DNA of 64,000 nucleotides from Triatoma infestans (taxonomy: Eukaryota; Arthropoda; Insecta; Hemiptera; Reduviidae): positions 170,155 through 234,154 of the forward strand of contig JAAEAF010003838.1 in the NCBI GenBank assembly GCA_011037195.1, written 5' to 3'. Of this stretch, positions 31,771 to 43,539 are shown piece after piece. Each line of letters starts with the position of its first letter. The first letter of the stretch is position 1. The notes beneath the pieces are model-generated. The model was given only the letters and a program-made list of their open reading frames with translations. It made no database searches and was not told where the DNA came from. Both the position numbers and the translations under genes were made by a program.

Positions 31771-33245
31771 AAATTGCAATTTAAAAAGGTAAAAGTCCAA
31801 TAAAACTAGTAGAGAGCCAAACTACAGAATAAACTGAAATGACAGAGTAATACTAGTACTAGCCGATATTAGATGAGAGAGGAGTGGTTGGTTAACCTAA
31901 AAACCAATAAACAGAAAATGTTTTAGCAGAGGAAAACTACGGTACATAGTGGGGTTATGAAATTGAAGGAAATAGAAAGGATGGGCATGTTGTAGGATTA
32001 TAGTAGGTTCCGGCAATGGGAAGACCTGTAATTAAAGAAATGGAAGATGTTTAGCCGTACAGTTGGTCTATAGAAAATGGGATCCCTCCTGGGTACAATC
32101 ATTCTTTCACGTGGTCTCCAGCGCCCGCCTATTGGTGCGCCTGCTGTTGGAAAAGTATATTTCCCATTCGTTTTATTAAGATAAATTATTTGCGCTTTTG
32201 ACTTGCTCCATTCGTGTATTTAGTTTTCTTTTTTTACTTCTTTACTTTCAAAGTTATTGCTGTCAAAGAATTATTACTACCCCATCAGATTTATAACACA
32301 GTGTTCTCCCACTTTGAAGTGATGTTTTGAGGCGGGTCTCCCCACTCTACCTTACAAAAATCATACTTTCAAAACTATGCGTTTGTACGTTCGTACGTTA
32401 GATTTGTATGTATGTGATGTTACGTGCTTGTACAGCTTGCAAATAAAGTAATTTCATAATTTGAGCTTCTACTAAAGAACAAATACTAACGCCTTAGTTA
32501 GTAAAGTGCCCGCATTAGTTGCAGGTGTAGATCTGCTGGAAGTATACAAGACAGTATAATTAGAAGGTGACAAAAACAAAACAAATTATAATTAATAATG
32601 AACACATCAAAATACTCGTATAATAATTGTCAATCAATATTAAGAAATCTCATTTTTAGTAAACAGTTTTTATCCTCCCTGCTCCCTTAGATTTCATTCC
32701 ATTAATTCTAGGGTTTTAATCAGCCCTCAGGAGAGAGAAACTTAAAATTAAATTAAAACTGTTAACAGTGAATTATGAACAAAATTGAAAATTGTAGCCA
32801 TCAATTTTCATTACCGTAAACTTCTTATCTACCTTGAAAGAACTTTTTACTTTCTCTAGTATTGCGATTATGGCAAATTATGCGGTGTGTGTGTGTGTGA
32901 GTGAATTTTTTTTTTTTTTTAATTTCTGTATTCCACATGCTCCATATACATATTACATGTGTTTGCTTACAAAATTCTTTATATATAATAACAAAAGGTT
33001 TTAATTATTTTACTTAAATATAAATATAATTATAAATTAATAGTTCCAAAACTTTATTAAAGTGGTAAATTACTATTTATTTGCACAATTTTCATAGGAT
33101 GCACTTAAACACTACACTATATACCCAATACTCCCAAAAATGGATTATTTGCAGCTCACAAATCAGTTTGTATCTTGGTAGTATTTACAAAGAGGACAAA
33201 TTCATCAGTGAAAACTCGAGATATCAATTCTGCTTTCTAGAGTGG
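31771..33245. other. intergenic stretch without a recognised gene
   Basis: No coding motif seen. A (GT)n run lies at 32,884-32,899, followed by a T run. Confidence 0.45.
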
Positions 33246-33249
33246 CCAA

Positions 33250-33570
33250 TTTTTCCCGATTGATACTGCCTTTCATATCAACTGGCTTCTTTCTCTGTCA
33301 TGCTGCTTACACTCACATATTAAATGGTCCCAAGTTTGATCACCTACATCGCCGCAGGAATATAAGTTACTACATTTTGTCCGTGTTCGCTTAGGGCTTA
33401 TGAGACCATACGAGTACACTCTAGTGGAAGAAAGTCAGCCTGTTGGCGATCCAAAATATGAGGGAGATATTCTCTTGTTGCTCTTCCTTGTGTGGATCCG
33501 TTCCAATGTTCTTCCCATTTGAGGTTCATCACTAGTCCGTTTTACCGAACTGTTTTTTTCAGTTTTCTGC
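33250..33570 (-). pseudogene. non-LTR ORF2 C-terminal relic
   Basis: On the minus strand one frame (about 33,560-33,420) reads WNGSTQGRATREYLP and later ALSEHGQN, where the RNase-H-bearing LINEs have W..S..GR.T...FP and LTGHG. After a shift, a second frame (33,370-33,265) reads CSNLYSCGDVGDQTWDHLIC followed by EC, the Cys-rich C-terminal zinc pattern. A TGA closes it near 33,267. It is a different subfamily from the copy at 790-1876. Reverse transcriptase is not visible. Confidence 0.65.
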
Positions 33571-33779
33571 CATTTTGTCTATTAATAAAACACTAATACA
33601 TTTCATTAAATTTTGGTCTATACAAACTATACATATAGTTTGGTGTTGGTGTTTAGGCTTCCCACAAAAAAAGTGGTCTTCATTAAGTTTAGATTGTCCC
33701 ATTGATGTGTAACATTGAAGTTAACTGAACTTTCAGTAAATATTACAAATTTCAAGAAAATTTGTCATTCGTAACCGTC

Positions 33780-34115
33780 GGAGAGAGACGGGTGTTTGCT
33801 TAACCAGATTTTTTTTTCCAGTTTTTGCGATTTTCTTCAAAAATAGCTCCAATAAATTTCTTTAAACTTCGCATACAAAATGTACATATAAGGGATTTGA
33901 AATATTTTTCCAGCAAAACGGTTGAAAAGTTTTCCTCAAACGGTTCTGAGCGAGAGGATGCAATGTTAAAACTTTTCTCTAAAATTAGGCTGCAGTGAAG
34001 TGGTTCTATAATACTAAAAAGCCTTGTTACTTGAAGAAAATCAGTTAACCAATTTTCTTTAAACTGAAAAACTTACTTAAACTGAAATGAAACTTACTAC
34101 GACGGATATAATTAA
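33780..34115 (-). repeat. family A/B repeat, reverse, degenerate
   Basis: gagagacgggtgtttgctta then accagatttttttt (reverse A-end-like) at 33,782-33,812. Reverse modules follow: agtttttgcgattttcttca, atttctttaaacttcgcata. Confidence 0.6.
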
Positions 34116-34704
34116 TAGATGTTATCCAGCATTGCGGACCACATATTCAACAACTAAATATTTTGCAAAAATTACAAGTTAAGAGAAAATTGATCAGTTT
34201 AAGAAATTGAATAAATTGCAAGGCGCGTGTTTCATATTGGATTCTTTGTTAATTAGATAATGATTAATGTTAATTAATGTAGAATTGATGAATAAATTCA
34301 TAAGCATACAACAAAGATCAGCATATACAACTAATATTCAACTGCAAGAAAGAAAGTTTATTCACAGTGAAAGGATGTAAGATTCTAAAGTTATTTGAAC
34401 TATAATTTTCCAGTAGGTATATGCATTTGACAGCTGGTGGATTTCCATTAAATTTCCTGCGCAGAGAAAGTAGATATAGATTTATTTACTTTTCTTTAAC
34501 AAATGGAGGCATTGAATAAATATCAACATAAAAGTGGAAATTGAGATTTCTCTTTCCATTACATATAATTCCAGGCTGTAACAACCTCAAGATTCAAGAT
34601 ACATGTTTCCGTTGATTTTGCACTGAACTGCTTCTGAGTTGTAGCTGGTTAAATTCGATTGCATCTTGCAAATGGTTCCAACTGGTAAGTATTTAATGAT
34701 TATA

Positions 34705-35010
34705 ATAATCTGCTGTGAAACATTCACACGTCATTCTTCTACGGTAATTTTCATAGTTCGCAATTGACAAATTTCTTTCAACTTCCAATTTAGTTGTAAG
34801 GGAACAATAGCATTAAACTTTTTCTTTAAAGTACCACTTCAGTATAATATACGGTTTTGCGACCTATATAATATTAAATGTAAACTAGAATTATTGGTAG
34901 AATTCTATGTTTGAAGGAAACGGATAACCGGAAGTGCAAGTTTACAGACAATTTTTTTGAGAATGTTGAAATTTTCTCATGACACCACTACAAAGAATTT
35001 GTTTAATCTT
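34705..35010 (+). repeat. family A/B repeat, forward, A half
   Basis: A end ctgctgtgaaacattcacac at 34,710, then acaaatttctttcaacttcc, and the module cagtataatatacggttttg, tagaattctatgtttgaagg. It ends in ataaccggaagtgcaag. Matches 9265-9360 and the first part of 12,118-13,215. Confidence 0.75.
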
Positions 35011-36055
35011 GCTTGGAATGCTAACTGCAAAGATATAAGCCTATCACTTTTATTTGAAACATTTTTTTGAACATTCATTTTAAAGTGTTCTATAGTATCT
35101 ACGCCATTACATTTTAAATATTATTTAAGTTTGTATAATGTTTTAGCGCTCTCTTGAGGATTATAGTGTAAACACATTGTTTCTACCTACCGAGGGTACA
35201 TACAACATGTACCACCTTTTATTTATGTTAGTGCAAATGAGTAGAATATTTCCAAGTTACTTGAAATATATGCATTTTATAATTATGCCCTCGGGTGGGG
35301 GATAATCCCAATATGTAATCTTGGAATAGCCATTTATTCGGAAGGATCATAGGCTTTCCTGCGATTATACCAACCTAATAACTAGTGAATACCAATAATA
35401 CAAGTTTTACTTAGGTAGTTAATGTTGTAAGTACTTGCCCAGGCCTTTCTCGTGCAGACAAACTGTAGCTCATTATCTCGTTTACACCCACACACACATT
35501 GTACACTACAATGCGACTACTATCTATGGTACAAACACTATCATCACCAAAGGGCGCCACAATAGATCTTTGCAGGTTGCTGCTGGATTATGGCTCGATA
35601 GCTACTCTTCACCTACTCTACCCATCATTCTATCAACATCAATGCTTCAGTATTAAACAGAGCATAGCGAAAATTCTGGCGCTTCAATGGTTATCTTAAA
35701 ATCACTTTTCTTAAAAAAAAAAAAAAAAAAAAAAAAATGTCAATCACCATCAATTCCAGTTTAGAATTCCCAAAATTATTTTTTGTCCTTCATAAAAATT
35801 TTTCAATTAAAGTGGTAGGCAATTAGCATTCTATATTTAAAGAAAATTACTGGAACCATTTTCTAGATAAAAGGAAAATCTTGCTATAAAATTGATGATA
35901 CCGTTCTCCAATATTTGGTGAACTTTATAATCATCATTTGTTATTTGTAGGTACATGAAATCGAAATCACTAAACCTAAAGAAACAGAAACCGGAATTTA
36001 AAAACATCATCGTCCTTATTATTTCCGCTTTCTTAGGAGTAATTAATGCGATGGT
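35011..36055. other. no gene recognised; long A run
   Basis: 35,712-35,738 is an uninterrupted A run. 35,435-35,700 is open in two plus frames but shows no motif. 35,760-35,870 contains a weak forward family module (attttctagataaaag). Confidence 0.4.
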
Positions 36056-36059
36056 TGTC

Positions 36060-36640
36060 AAATTTTCGAAATGATTTTTTAACCGGAAATATATGTTTTG
36101 CATTCTTTTTATTTGATGACGTTTTTCCAGAAATATATTTGTATAATTGTATTATTATTAATTTGTTGTTGTACTGACTTCAGCCGTATTTGCGCTAGCC
36201 GTTGTTTTGATATAATGTAAATAATGTTGAAGAAAATTGGATTATCGAAAGTGCGTTTTTTCGCTTTCCGCGATTTTCTCGAAAACTGCTTCATCAATTT
36301 CATTAAACATGTAATATATCAACTAATAAGCTATAACATTAATTTGAAATATTTCTCCGGAAATTCATTTAAGGGGACATTTGAAGGCTAGGTGGAGTTA
36401 TGTATTCCTTTAACGTGCTCTTATAATCTACTATACAACCTATATACATACATATATACTAGAATTAAATATGTTTTCCGAATTTGAAGACGATCGGTTC
36501 GACCGGAAGTGCGTTTGTGCTGAAGTATTTTTTTGCGATTTTCCCCATATAAACACCGATGGATATCATTAAATTTGGCATACTAACTATGAGTATACTT
36601 TATCACTTTGAGAAACTTACTATCACTTTTTCTGAGAAAA
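36060..36640 (-). repeat. family A/B repeat, reverse
   Basis: Starts with a reverse B end (aattttcgaaatg, then aaccggaaatatatgttttg). Two reverse modules follow (gattttctcgaaaactgctt, atttcattaaacatg; then gaccggaagtgcgtttgtgc, tttgcgattttcccc). Confidence 0.7.
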
Positions 36641-37529
36641 TTCATTTGAAAAAGTTTTGATTGAGGAGGAGACATTTTTAATTGTCCACGATAAAGTCAT
36701 TTTATTAAATTTAGCTTATAAAAAAAAGTAAAAATATCCTACAATAGTTATCTCAAATGTTATTAAATTTTCTCATGAACTTTTCTATATAGGTATGTAT
36801 AGAATAAGACACAAACACAACTGTAACTATAATAAAAAGTTTATATCCACACGGAAATAGATAAAATAAATAAATGTAGTACTAACGTATTTATGTGATA
36901 AACTTTTTTTATTATAGTGATCTATGTTGAGGTTAACTATATGTGAATTGTTAAAAGTGAATCAATAAATTTGTGAATGTAAGCAAAATAATGTCATTTC
37001 TCCTTTCCCATATATTTATTCAAAAAAAAAGTTTTACTTTACTTAGTGATAACTGTTTAATTGATTGAAGTTGGGAGGAAAAAGTACTTAAGTAAGTTTA
37101 AAACAAGTTTGATGTCACCATTTTGCAAGTAAGTAAGTAAAAGCGTTCTGTTCTGAAACATTTTTAGTAACTAAAAATCTAAGAAGTATAGTCGACTAAA
37201 GAGGAACTTTTACATTTAACTAACAAAACACTGAGCGCTATTTTCATTAAGGATGAAAATTGTTATTACAACGAGTTTTTGGGTCAGTTTATATTATCAC
37301 TCCTTTCTATGATAATTACGAATGCATTCTTTTTATGTTAATAAGCGGGTCCACTAAATGAAATTATATAATAGAAACAATAGAGAACTTAATAAGCTGC
37401 CCAAAATTCCACCCAAAATAATGGACAATTATAGCACAATAACACTGCTTTCAATAGGTAATTATCAAATCAAAACTTTTCATAAAAAAAAAATTGATAT
37501 TTTATACTCTTTTTTTTTCATTTTTACTT

Positions 37530-37800
37530 TCTCTTACACGTTAGTTCCGCGATCATTTCAAATTTCCGAAATTAAGTTTTCCACCGGAAATAGATTTTTT
37601 AAGATCTCATGAATATAGAAAAAAATATTTTAGCAAATGATCTATTTTTGTGTGCGTGTAAACTCAAAATCACTCCACCTTGATATCCATATAGACATTC
37701 CCAGGGCATGCGAGACGAAAGATTTCGGTCAAAATCTGTTAATCCGAAGGGCAACTTCACTCAATGTATAGATTTTAAGGTAGCGTAAGATTTCAACATC
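37530..37800 (-). repeat. family A/B repeat, reverse B end
   Basis: tttactttctcttacacgtt at 37,524-37,543 is the outer 3' terminus in reverse. gcgatcatttcaaatttccg, ttttccaccggaaatagat and 'ctcatgaa' follow, then a decayed remainder. Confidence 0.75.
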
Positions 37801-37910
37801 AGAATTTTTATTTCTTTTTCAGAGGATTTCTTGAAAACATTTTTTTTTCCGTGGAAATCAATAAAAACCTGATACCCATCGCAAGACTATTTCCTTTCGC
37901 AAATGAAATA

Positions 37911-38775
37911 AAAAATTCTGATGTGAAACAATCACACAGCTTTCTGTTATTCCAATTAATACAATTTTATCGAGAAATTTTCTTGAAAATGGCAACATTA
38001 CAATGCATAAGTTGGGCTGATCATAAAAATAGTGGTGGGAAATTTACTTGTACATTGCAGCGGCCTTATATGGAGCGCTCTTTGCTAAAACCAACGAAGG
38101 TTGTGCAAATTTAATTTCAAACTAACCGATAGGTCCCCGATACACCTCAAAAATCAATTTATTCATAAAAATGTTTCAAATAAAAGTGATAAATTTCTAG
38201 ATAAGCAGCAAAGATTCCAAGTTCCAGCAATCGCTGTAACGGTTTTCGAGGAAATTCCAAAAAACTCAAAAAAAAACTATTCTCGAAATTTAAAATTCTA
38301 TCAATGCTTCTAATGTGATAAAACCATATATTATACTGATGTGGTACTTTAACGGAAAGCATAACGCTACTGTTCCTTCCAGAATCCCCGCCAAAAAATC
38401 AATTTTCCCAGAAAAATGTTTCAAATAAAAATGTTAGATATTTATATGTGGATATAGCACACGAAGTTTCCAGATAATCGTTGGAGCCGTTTTCAAGAAA
38501 TTCACGAAAAACTAAAAAAAAAGAAGCCATTCAGCTCGTGCTTCCATTTGATGGATTTTGCCCAAAATCTTCGTGTCTGATGGGGTTTACCTAAACGTAA
38601 TACCAAGTTTAAGCTTCCTGTGCCTTTCTGTTTTAAGATATTTTGTTAAAACACACACACACCTAGAAACATTTTTTTTCGTATTCAGGTGACCCAAAAA
38701 CATGTATTTCCGGTGAAAACTCGATATCGAAAATCTGGCAGGATTCTTGCTTGGAACAAGAGAAAGTATTAATAA
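37911..38775 (+). repeat. family A/B repeat, best full-length forward copy (about 865 bp)
   Basis: A end at 37,916 (ctgatgtgaaacaatcacac, agctttctgttatt). Module 1 spans about 37,950-38,280 with taaccgataggtccc-type text and gtaacggttttcgaggaaat. Module 2 spans about 38,280-38,550 with aaattctatcaatgcttcta, atcgttggagccgttttcaa, cgtgcttccatttgatgg. Then acctaaacgtaataccaagt, a short CA run, cattttttttcgtattcagg, tttccggtgaaaactcgata, and a B terminus gaacaagagaaagtatt. No open frame longer than chance. Used here as the reference copy of the family. Confidence 0.85.
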
Positions 38776-38989
38776 AAAAAGTTAAAACTTTATTTTGAAG
38801 AACAATATTAACGGATAAGTTATCTAAATATAACGGCAAAGTAGAAAATAGAAAAAAGATTAGAAAATATAATCCTTACTTGTATCCGTGAACAATAACG
38901 AGGTAGGAAGGATCAGTATTGTGAATTGTAAACAGGACACTTGAATGGTGAATGTCAACCCGAGTATTGTATCGATAAGGACCTCTTGG

Positions 38990-39045
38990 GTGAGAGAGAA
39001 GAGAGCGAGATTGAGAGAATGAGAGAGATAGAGAGAGACGCTAAC
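38990..39045. repeat. GA-rich microsatellite
   Basis: gagagagaagagagcgagat and further GAGA units interrupted by T and A. Confidence 0.85.
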
Positions 39046-39517
39046 CTCTAATCGATAATTCTTTTTTTTATTGTATTCTTTATAGTGATACAAAGAATAA
39101 ACTAGTATTACAGCAATGGTATTTTTTTAAAATTAGTTAAAAATTTCAGGTATTGCCTTAAAAAGATTTTTTTTTTTTGACGGGGGCGGGAAGACATTTT
39201 ATGAAAAGTTAATCAGTTGTAGGAAGCTGTGACTCTCTCAATGCATGGTAACGTTGCTCAACTTACACCTCACCTCAGTTTATCACTATCTCTTCTCACT
39301 TGAAGTTAAAAAGAGAAAATTAATTCCATTCTACTCCTTGTCCAGCCTTATTATTTATTCAGTATGTCGCTGTCTCTTTATATCCTTCCATCTGACAACT
39401 GATGTCTACAAAGTTCTTAATTTAATTTTAGAGCAGAAACCAGGTTTTCTCATGAAATAAAAGGAAATTCTAGGAAAAGGTGGAGGAGAATTGAATATGA
39501 GATAATGAAGATAATGT

Positions 39518-40735
39518 TTGTTTTTTTTTAATACTTTTATTGATAGTTACAACTGTATGTATAATGCAATAAGAAAAATGATAAACGAAAATAAAGAGAT
39601 GTGCACATGTGAGGGGATTATTCAGTGATAATGTTCCTTATTGTTTACTTAGGCAGTTTGATGTTGATCGCGGCCACAGGCGTTTCAGTTAGCGGGGAGG
39701 ACTACGTGGAAAGTGGGAAGAGGTCAATTGTAGGACGAGAGGGTTAGGATGAAGGAGGAGAGATTCATGGAATTTTTTGTAACGGGAAGATATCATTCCT
39801 GTGATGAAAGGGATTTTTAGGTAGTTGTGTAAGGTCAGGCTGGAAACGTTGGATTTTGCGAAGGATCCCCAGACTTCAACCCCGTAATTCCAAATTGATC
39901 GTAAAATTGTTTTGTATATATAAGTAAGTTTTGTTGTCTAATGAGAGTTTGGAGCGTTTGTCTAGTAGTCTAAGAAGAAGTATCGAGTGTTTAGCTCTTG
40001 TCGTTTAAGTCTAGTATGTGGGTTCCACGTGAGTCTTTTATCCAAGTACATACCGTGTCTGCAACAGGGATGGCAGTGTTATTATATAATATAGTGAAGG
40101 ACAATTTCCTCGGCGGAGTGTAAAAGTTACATTGGTGCTTTTACTCTCATTAATTTTAATTTTCCATTGATTGCACCATAATTCTACTTTCTTTAAGTGA
40201 TTTTGGATCTTGTGGGTGACTGATTGTGGATCTGGATCGGAAGAAAGGAAAGCTGTGTCATCTGCAAATAAGGCGGTGATTGGATGTGAGGATTGCGGAA
40301 TGTCGAATGTGTAAAGGGTATAAAGCAGAGGGCCTACTTCCTTGCGGTACTCGGCCCTCGCGAGGAAACTGGAGGAGAACTTAGTCTGACCCGGAAGTAT
40401 CATTCAGTAAGGTAGGATTTTAGGATCAAGTAATATGTGGAAGGCAGGATTTCCTTGAGCTTGAAGAGCAAGCCCGCGTGCCAAACCCGATCGAATGCCT
40501 GGGACACATCGAGAAAGACGGCCGAACAGTACTCTCCCCGCTCAAGGCTGCAGGATATGTATCTACAATGCAGTGCGAACCTGCTGAATGGTGCTATGGT
40601 GACCTCTAAAACCAAACTGTGATTGAGTAGGTTGGTTCTATTAAAGGGAGAAGGCGTTTGAGGAAAAGTCCTTCGAATATTTTGGAGAGAAGTGGAAGAA
40701 GACTTATTATCGGCCTATAGGAGGAAGGTAAGTAT
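39518..40735 (-). mobile_element. Jockey-type non-LTR retrotransposon, 5'-truncated
   Basis: Minus-strand pieces give PISLLPLLSKIFE (near 40,700), then AVFLDVSQAFDRVWHAGLLF with the first catalytic Asp region. FADDTAFLSS follows as the F/YADD box of reverse transcriptase, then NQWKIKINESKS, MYLDKRLTWNPHT and WNYGVEVWGSFAKSNV in the thumb. The 3' part ends with LKRLWPR, a short UTR and a poly(A) (plus-strand T run at 39,520-39,530). Frames change near 40,400, 40,040 and 39,940, so it is inactive. It starts abruptly near 40,735, which fits normal 5' truncation. A plus-strand relative lies at 41,190-41,760. Confidence 0.85.
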
Positions 40736-41189
40736 TAAAGTGTAAGTGTAAAGGCAATGTGAAGTCCCAAAGAATGTTGGGGCATCGTGAATACTCTAAC
40801 TAAATGCGATTGTCATGAATATTCTATCTAAATAAATACGATCACTGTAAGCAGTATTTCTCATCTTCGTCTCTTCCTGGTAAATCCCATATTTCACTAA
40901 ATAATTTAATTCAGCTAGCAACTACCGATCAATATGTATTATGTGATTTTCCTCCACTAATGTATTTGCAATATTAAGGATAAATTAAACGTTCGTTTAA
41001 TAATTTAAATCAGTTTTTTCCTTTAACTAAATTCGCACATTCGGTTGAGGATTTCTGATTGAAATTTTCATTTCAATCCCTGTGATACCTAAACTGAACG
41101 TCAATTTTTTGAGCTTCCTGTGAATTTTTCATTTGTAGGATATTTTGAACACAAACAAAAATTATTCAGGAGTTTTTATCCCACCAAAA

Positions 41190-41760
41190 GCAAATACATA
41201 TCCTTCTCTCTTCTTCCTGCCACCTCTTCTAAGGGGCCGACAGTTGACAAAGTCCAATAATTAGAACTTTATCTCGACTCACATGGAATCAACATGCATG
41301 ATTAAAATCACTTGAACTCAACAAACAACATACAAACTTCTCTCGAGACTGCTTCACCGAGGCTTTAAAATTTTCCTTGAAAACAATAGACTTATCTGCA
41401 ACATTATTATAAAGCCCATTTGAACATACGGATGCGAGGTTTAGTGATCAAGCAAGTATTCCAATACTAATCGCATCCAACCTTCCCTAACCAAAATACT
41501 CAGAAAAATCACCAACACCCCGTCCTGCGTTTACAATCTAACCCTTTACATTGACTTCAAAATCTTTTTTGCCCATCAGATAATAAAAAAACCGTGTTAC
41601 AAAGAATTCAATGATTCCATTTTCAATGCTTCTAATCCTCTCATCCCAAAATTTTCCTCCCTTACTATCCCCAAACAATCCTCCCAGGAGACTAAAACGC
41701 CGCTGGCCTCGCGACCAGCTTTATCTTAGCATTTTCTCGACACTTAATAAATTGTAATAG
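41190..41760 (+). pseudogene. Jockey-type ORF2 C-terminal relic, opposite orientation
   Basis: In broken plus frames it shows a region matching the thumb of the 39.5-kb copy (TYGCEVxS-like, from aacatacggatgcgaggttt). ITNTPSCVYNLTLYIDFKI and PKFSSLTIPKQSSQETKT follow, and RLKRRWPRDQLYL near 41,695-41,730 corresponds to LKRLWPR of the other copy. It has several stops. The two Jockey copies converge toward a 450-bp spacer and differ strongly, so they are independent insertions and not a palindrome. Confidence 0.7.
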
Positions 41761-41869
41761 GTGGTATCTCCACTGGGAGGCATCTCCCAACAAGTTTTTC
41801 ACGCCCTATAGTATCACTTTATCATCATATTCACTTGTTATTATACTATAGAAGGAGTTCTTAAAAATA

Positions 41870-41995
41870 ATTCCGGTTTAAAATCAATTATGGAAAATTT
41901 GCCAGGATCGCAATAGTTGCTCTTATAGCGAGCAGTAAGAGAAGGTGAACATGTATTTCCGGTAGAAACTCTAATTAAGAAAAATCTGCCACAGA
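41870..41995 (+). repeat. family A/B, B-end pieces
   Basis: gttcttaaaaataattccgg, ggatcgcaatagttgctctt, agagaaggtgaacatgtatt, tccggtagaaactc. Two overlapping partial B ends. Confidence 0.6.
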
Positions 41996-42137
41996 TTAAA
42001 CTGATCTAAATAGTTTTCTCTTAAAATAATAAAGAGAACGAATAAATGTTAATGTCCCGTTTAAGTAATCAATTGTGAAAAATATACCTAACTGGTTATT
42101 GTGCTTTGTGTGCAGTATTACAAAATACAGGATTGGT

Positions 42138-42139
<2 letters not shown>

Positions 42140-42169
<30 letters not shown>
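42140..42169. repeat. (GT)n microsatellite
   Basis: Fifteen or so uninterrupted GT units. Confidence 0.95.
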
Positions 42170-42174
<5 letters not shown>

Positions 42175-43539
42175 ACGGGAGTAAACCATGAATAACAAAG
42201 TTAAAACAGTGTGTAATGTGAGAACTTTCATGTCTTGTATATAATAGTTCACATAATGTTGCCCCATTATTCACTAACCAACCATCAAGCCAAACTAAAC
42301 TCAAATTCGTCAATCCCCGTTTAAATAAAAACGTAACAAGATCTGAGTACATGTGTGGTATACATATATACATGTAGCATATATATATATGTTTCTTTGT
42401 TACCGCATTTCAAGATCCATTTTATAACATATATATAAATGTTTTTACCAAATAGGCTTTGTGAATGTGTATGAGAACAAAATATCTCAATCATGGAAAT
42501 TTCTGGGAACCTCAAATTTGATATACCCTTCCAAATTGTTTTTAAGTTGTTTATAAGAGGTTCTGTGGATGCTGCAACGTAAACATTTCATCAAAAACGG
42601 CATTTTAATATAATGCACGGTTGTTTACCACCTGTATAATTTTAAGCAACATTATATATTATTGAAATGTTACAAAATTGAAGTAAATACTGAAATGTTC
42701 AAAATTTTTTCGAATTACCTCTCCTCCAAGAGTTTTCTTCAAGATTTTAATTGTTAGCGCAGATATGCTAACTTATATCTTTAATTTTTAAGATTTTTCC
42801 CGCACAAAAATTAATTTTGGGACGTTCTTTAATAAGACACTTACTACGAAACTGACTCGTTAAGCATTGTTGAGTCTGACCGAAGCGCTGTCTGCAGTCT
42901 GCAGTATAAAACTAATATTTCCGTGATCTTCCTAACGTTTATAGCGTATTTTCTACAAGTGTAGTAAAACTTTTCATGTTTGAAGAAAAAAATGTCAGCT
43001 CTTAATAATATTTGCATTACATATAAGACATCGTTACATACCAGATTTTATTTTAACTCTGTTTATTACTGTCCATAAACAAAGTTGCCCCGACAAATGT
43101 GGCATACGCCACATCTATGCATTTGTGCTAGTTGTCTACGTAATTGTAATATTTCGTTTTTGAGTTAAAATACTCGTTTAAGAAGACCTATTATACATAG
43201 ATTTTCTTCCAAAATGAACTCATTTTGGAAAATTAAAATATTAAACTAATATTTTAGCGATGGCTCTGACAATGTCATGTTTTTTAGTGACTAGTCTACC
43301 TAAACATCCTGAGCACTTACACTCACACGATCTCTCTTGCTAAAATTAATAAAATTTAATTTTTAAAAAAAGTATATTTAAAATTGCATCGTTTGAATGG
43401 TCTGGCCATATAGAAAAGTTATAGGGGTTATATCTGAAAGGACACTCTGAGCGCCCTCTGTCTCAAGTCCTTGTGGCGGCAGTTTAAATTTAAACATAAG
43501 AGAGAGTTCCCCCAAGCCCTCTAAAATATATATATATTT

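Noticed and set aside
35435..35699. Two plus frames of 66-73 codons
   Set aside because: No motif or splice context; short frames of this size are expected by chance.
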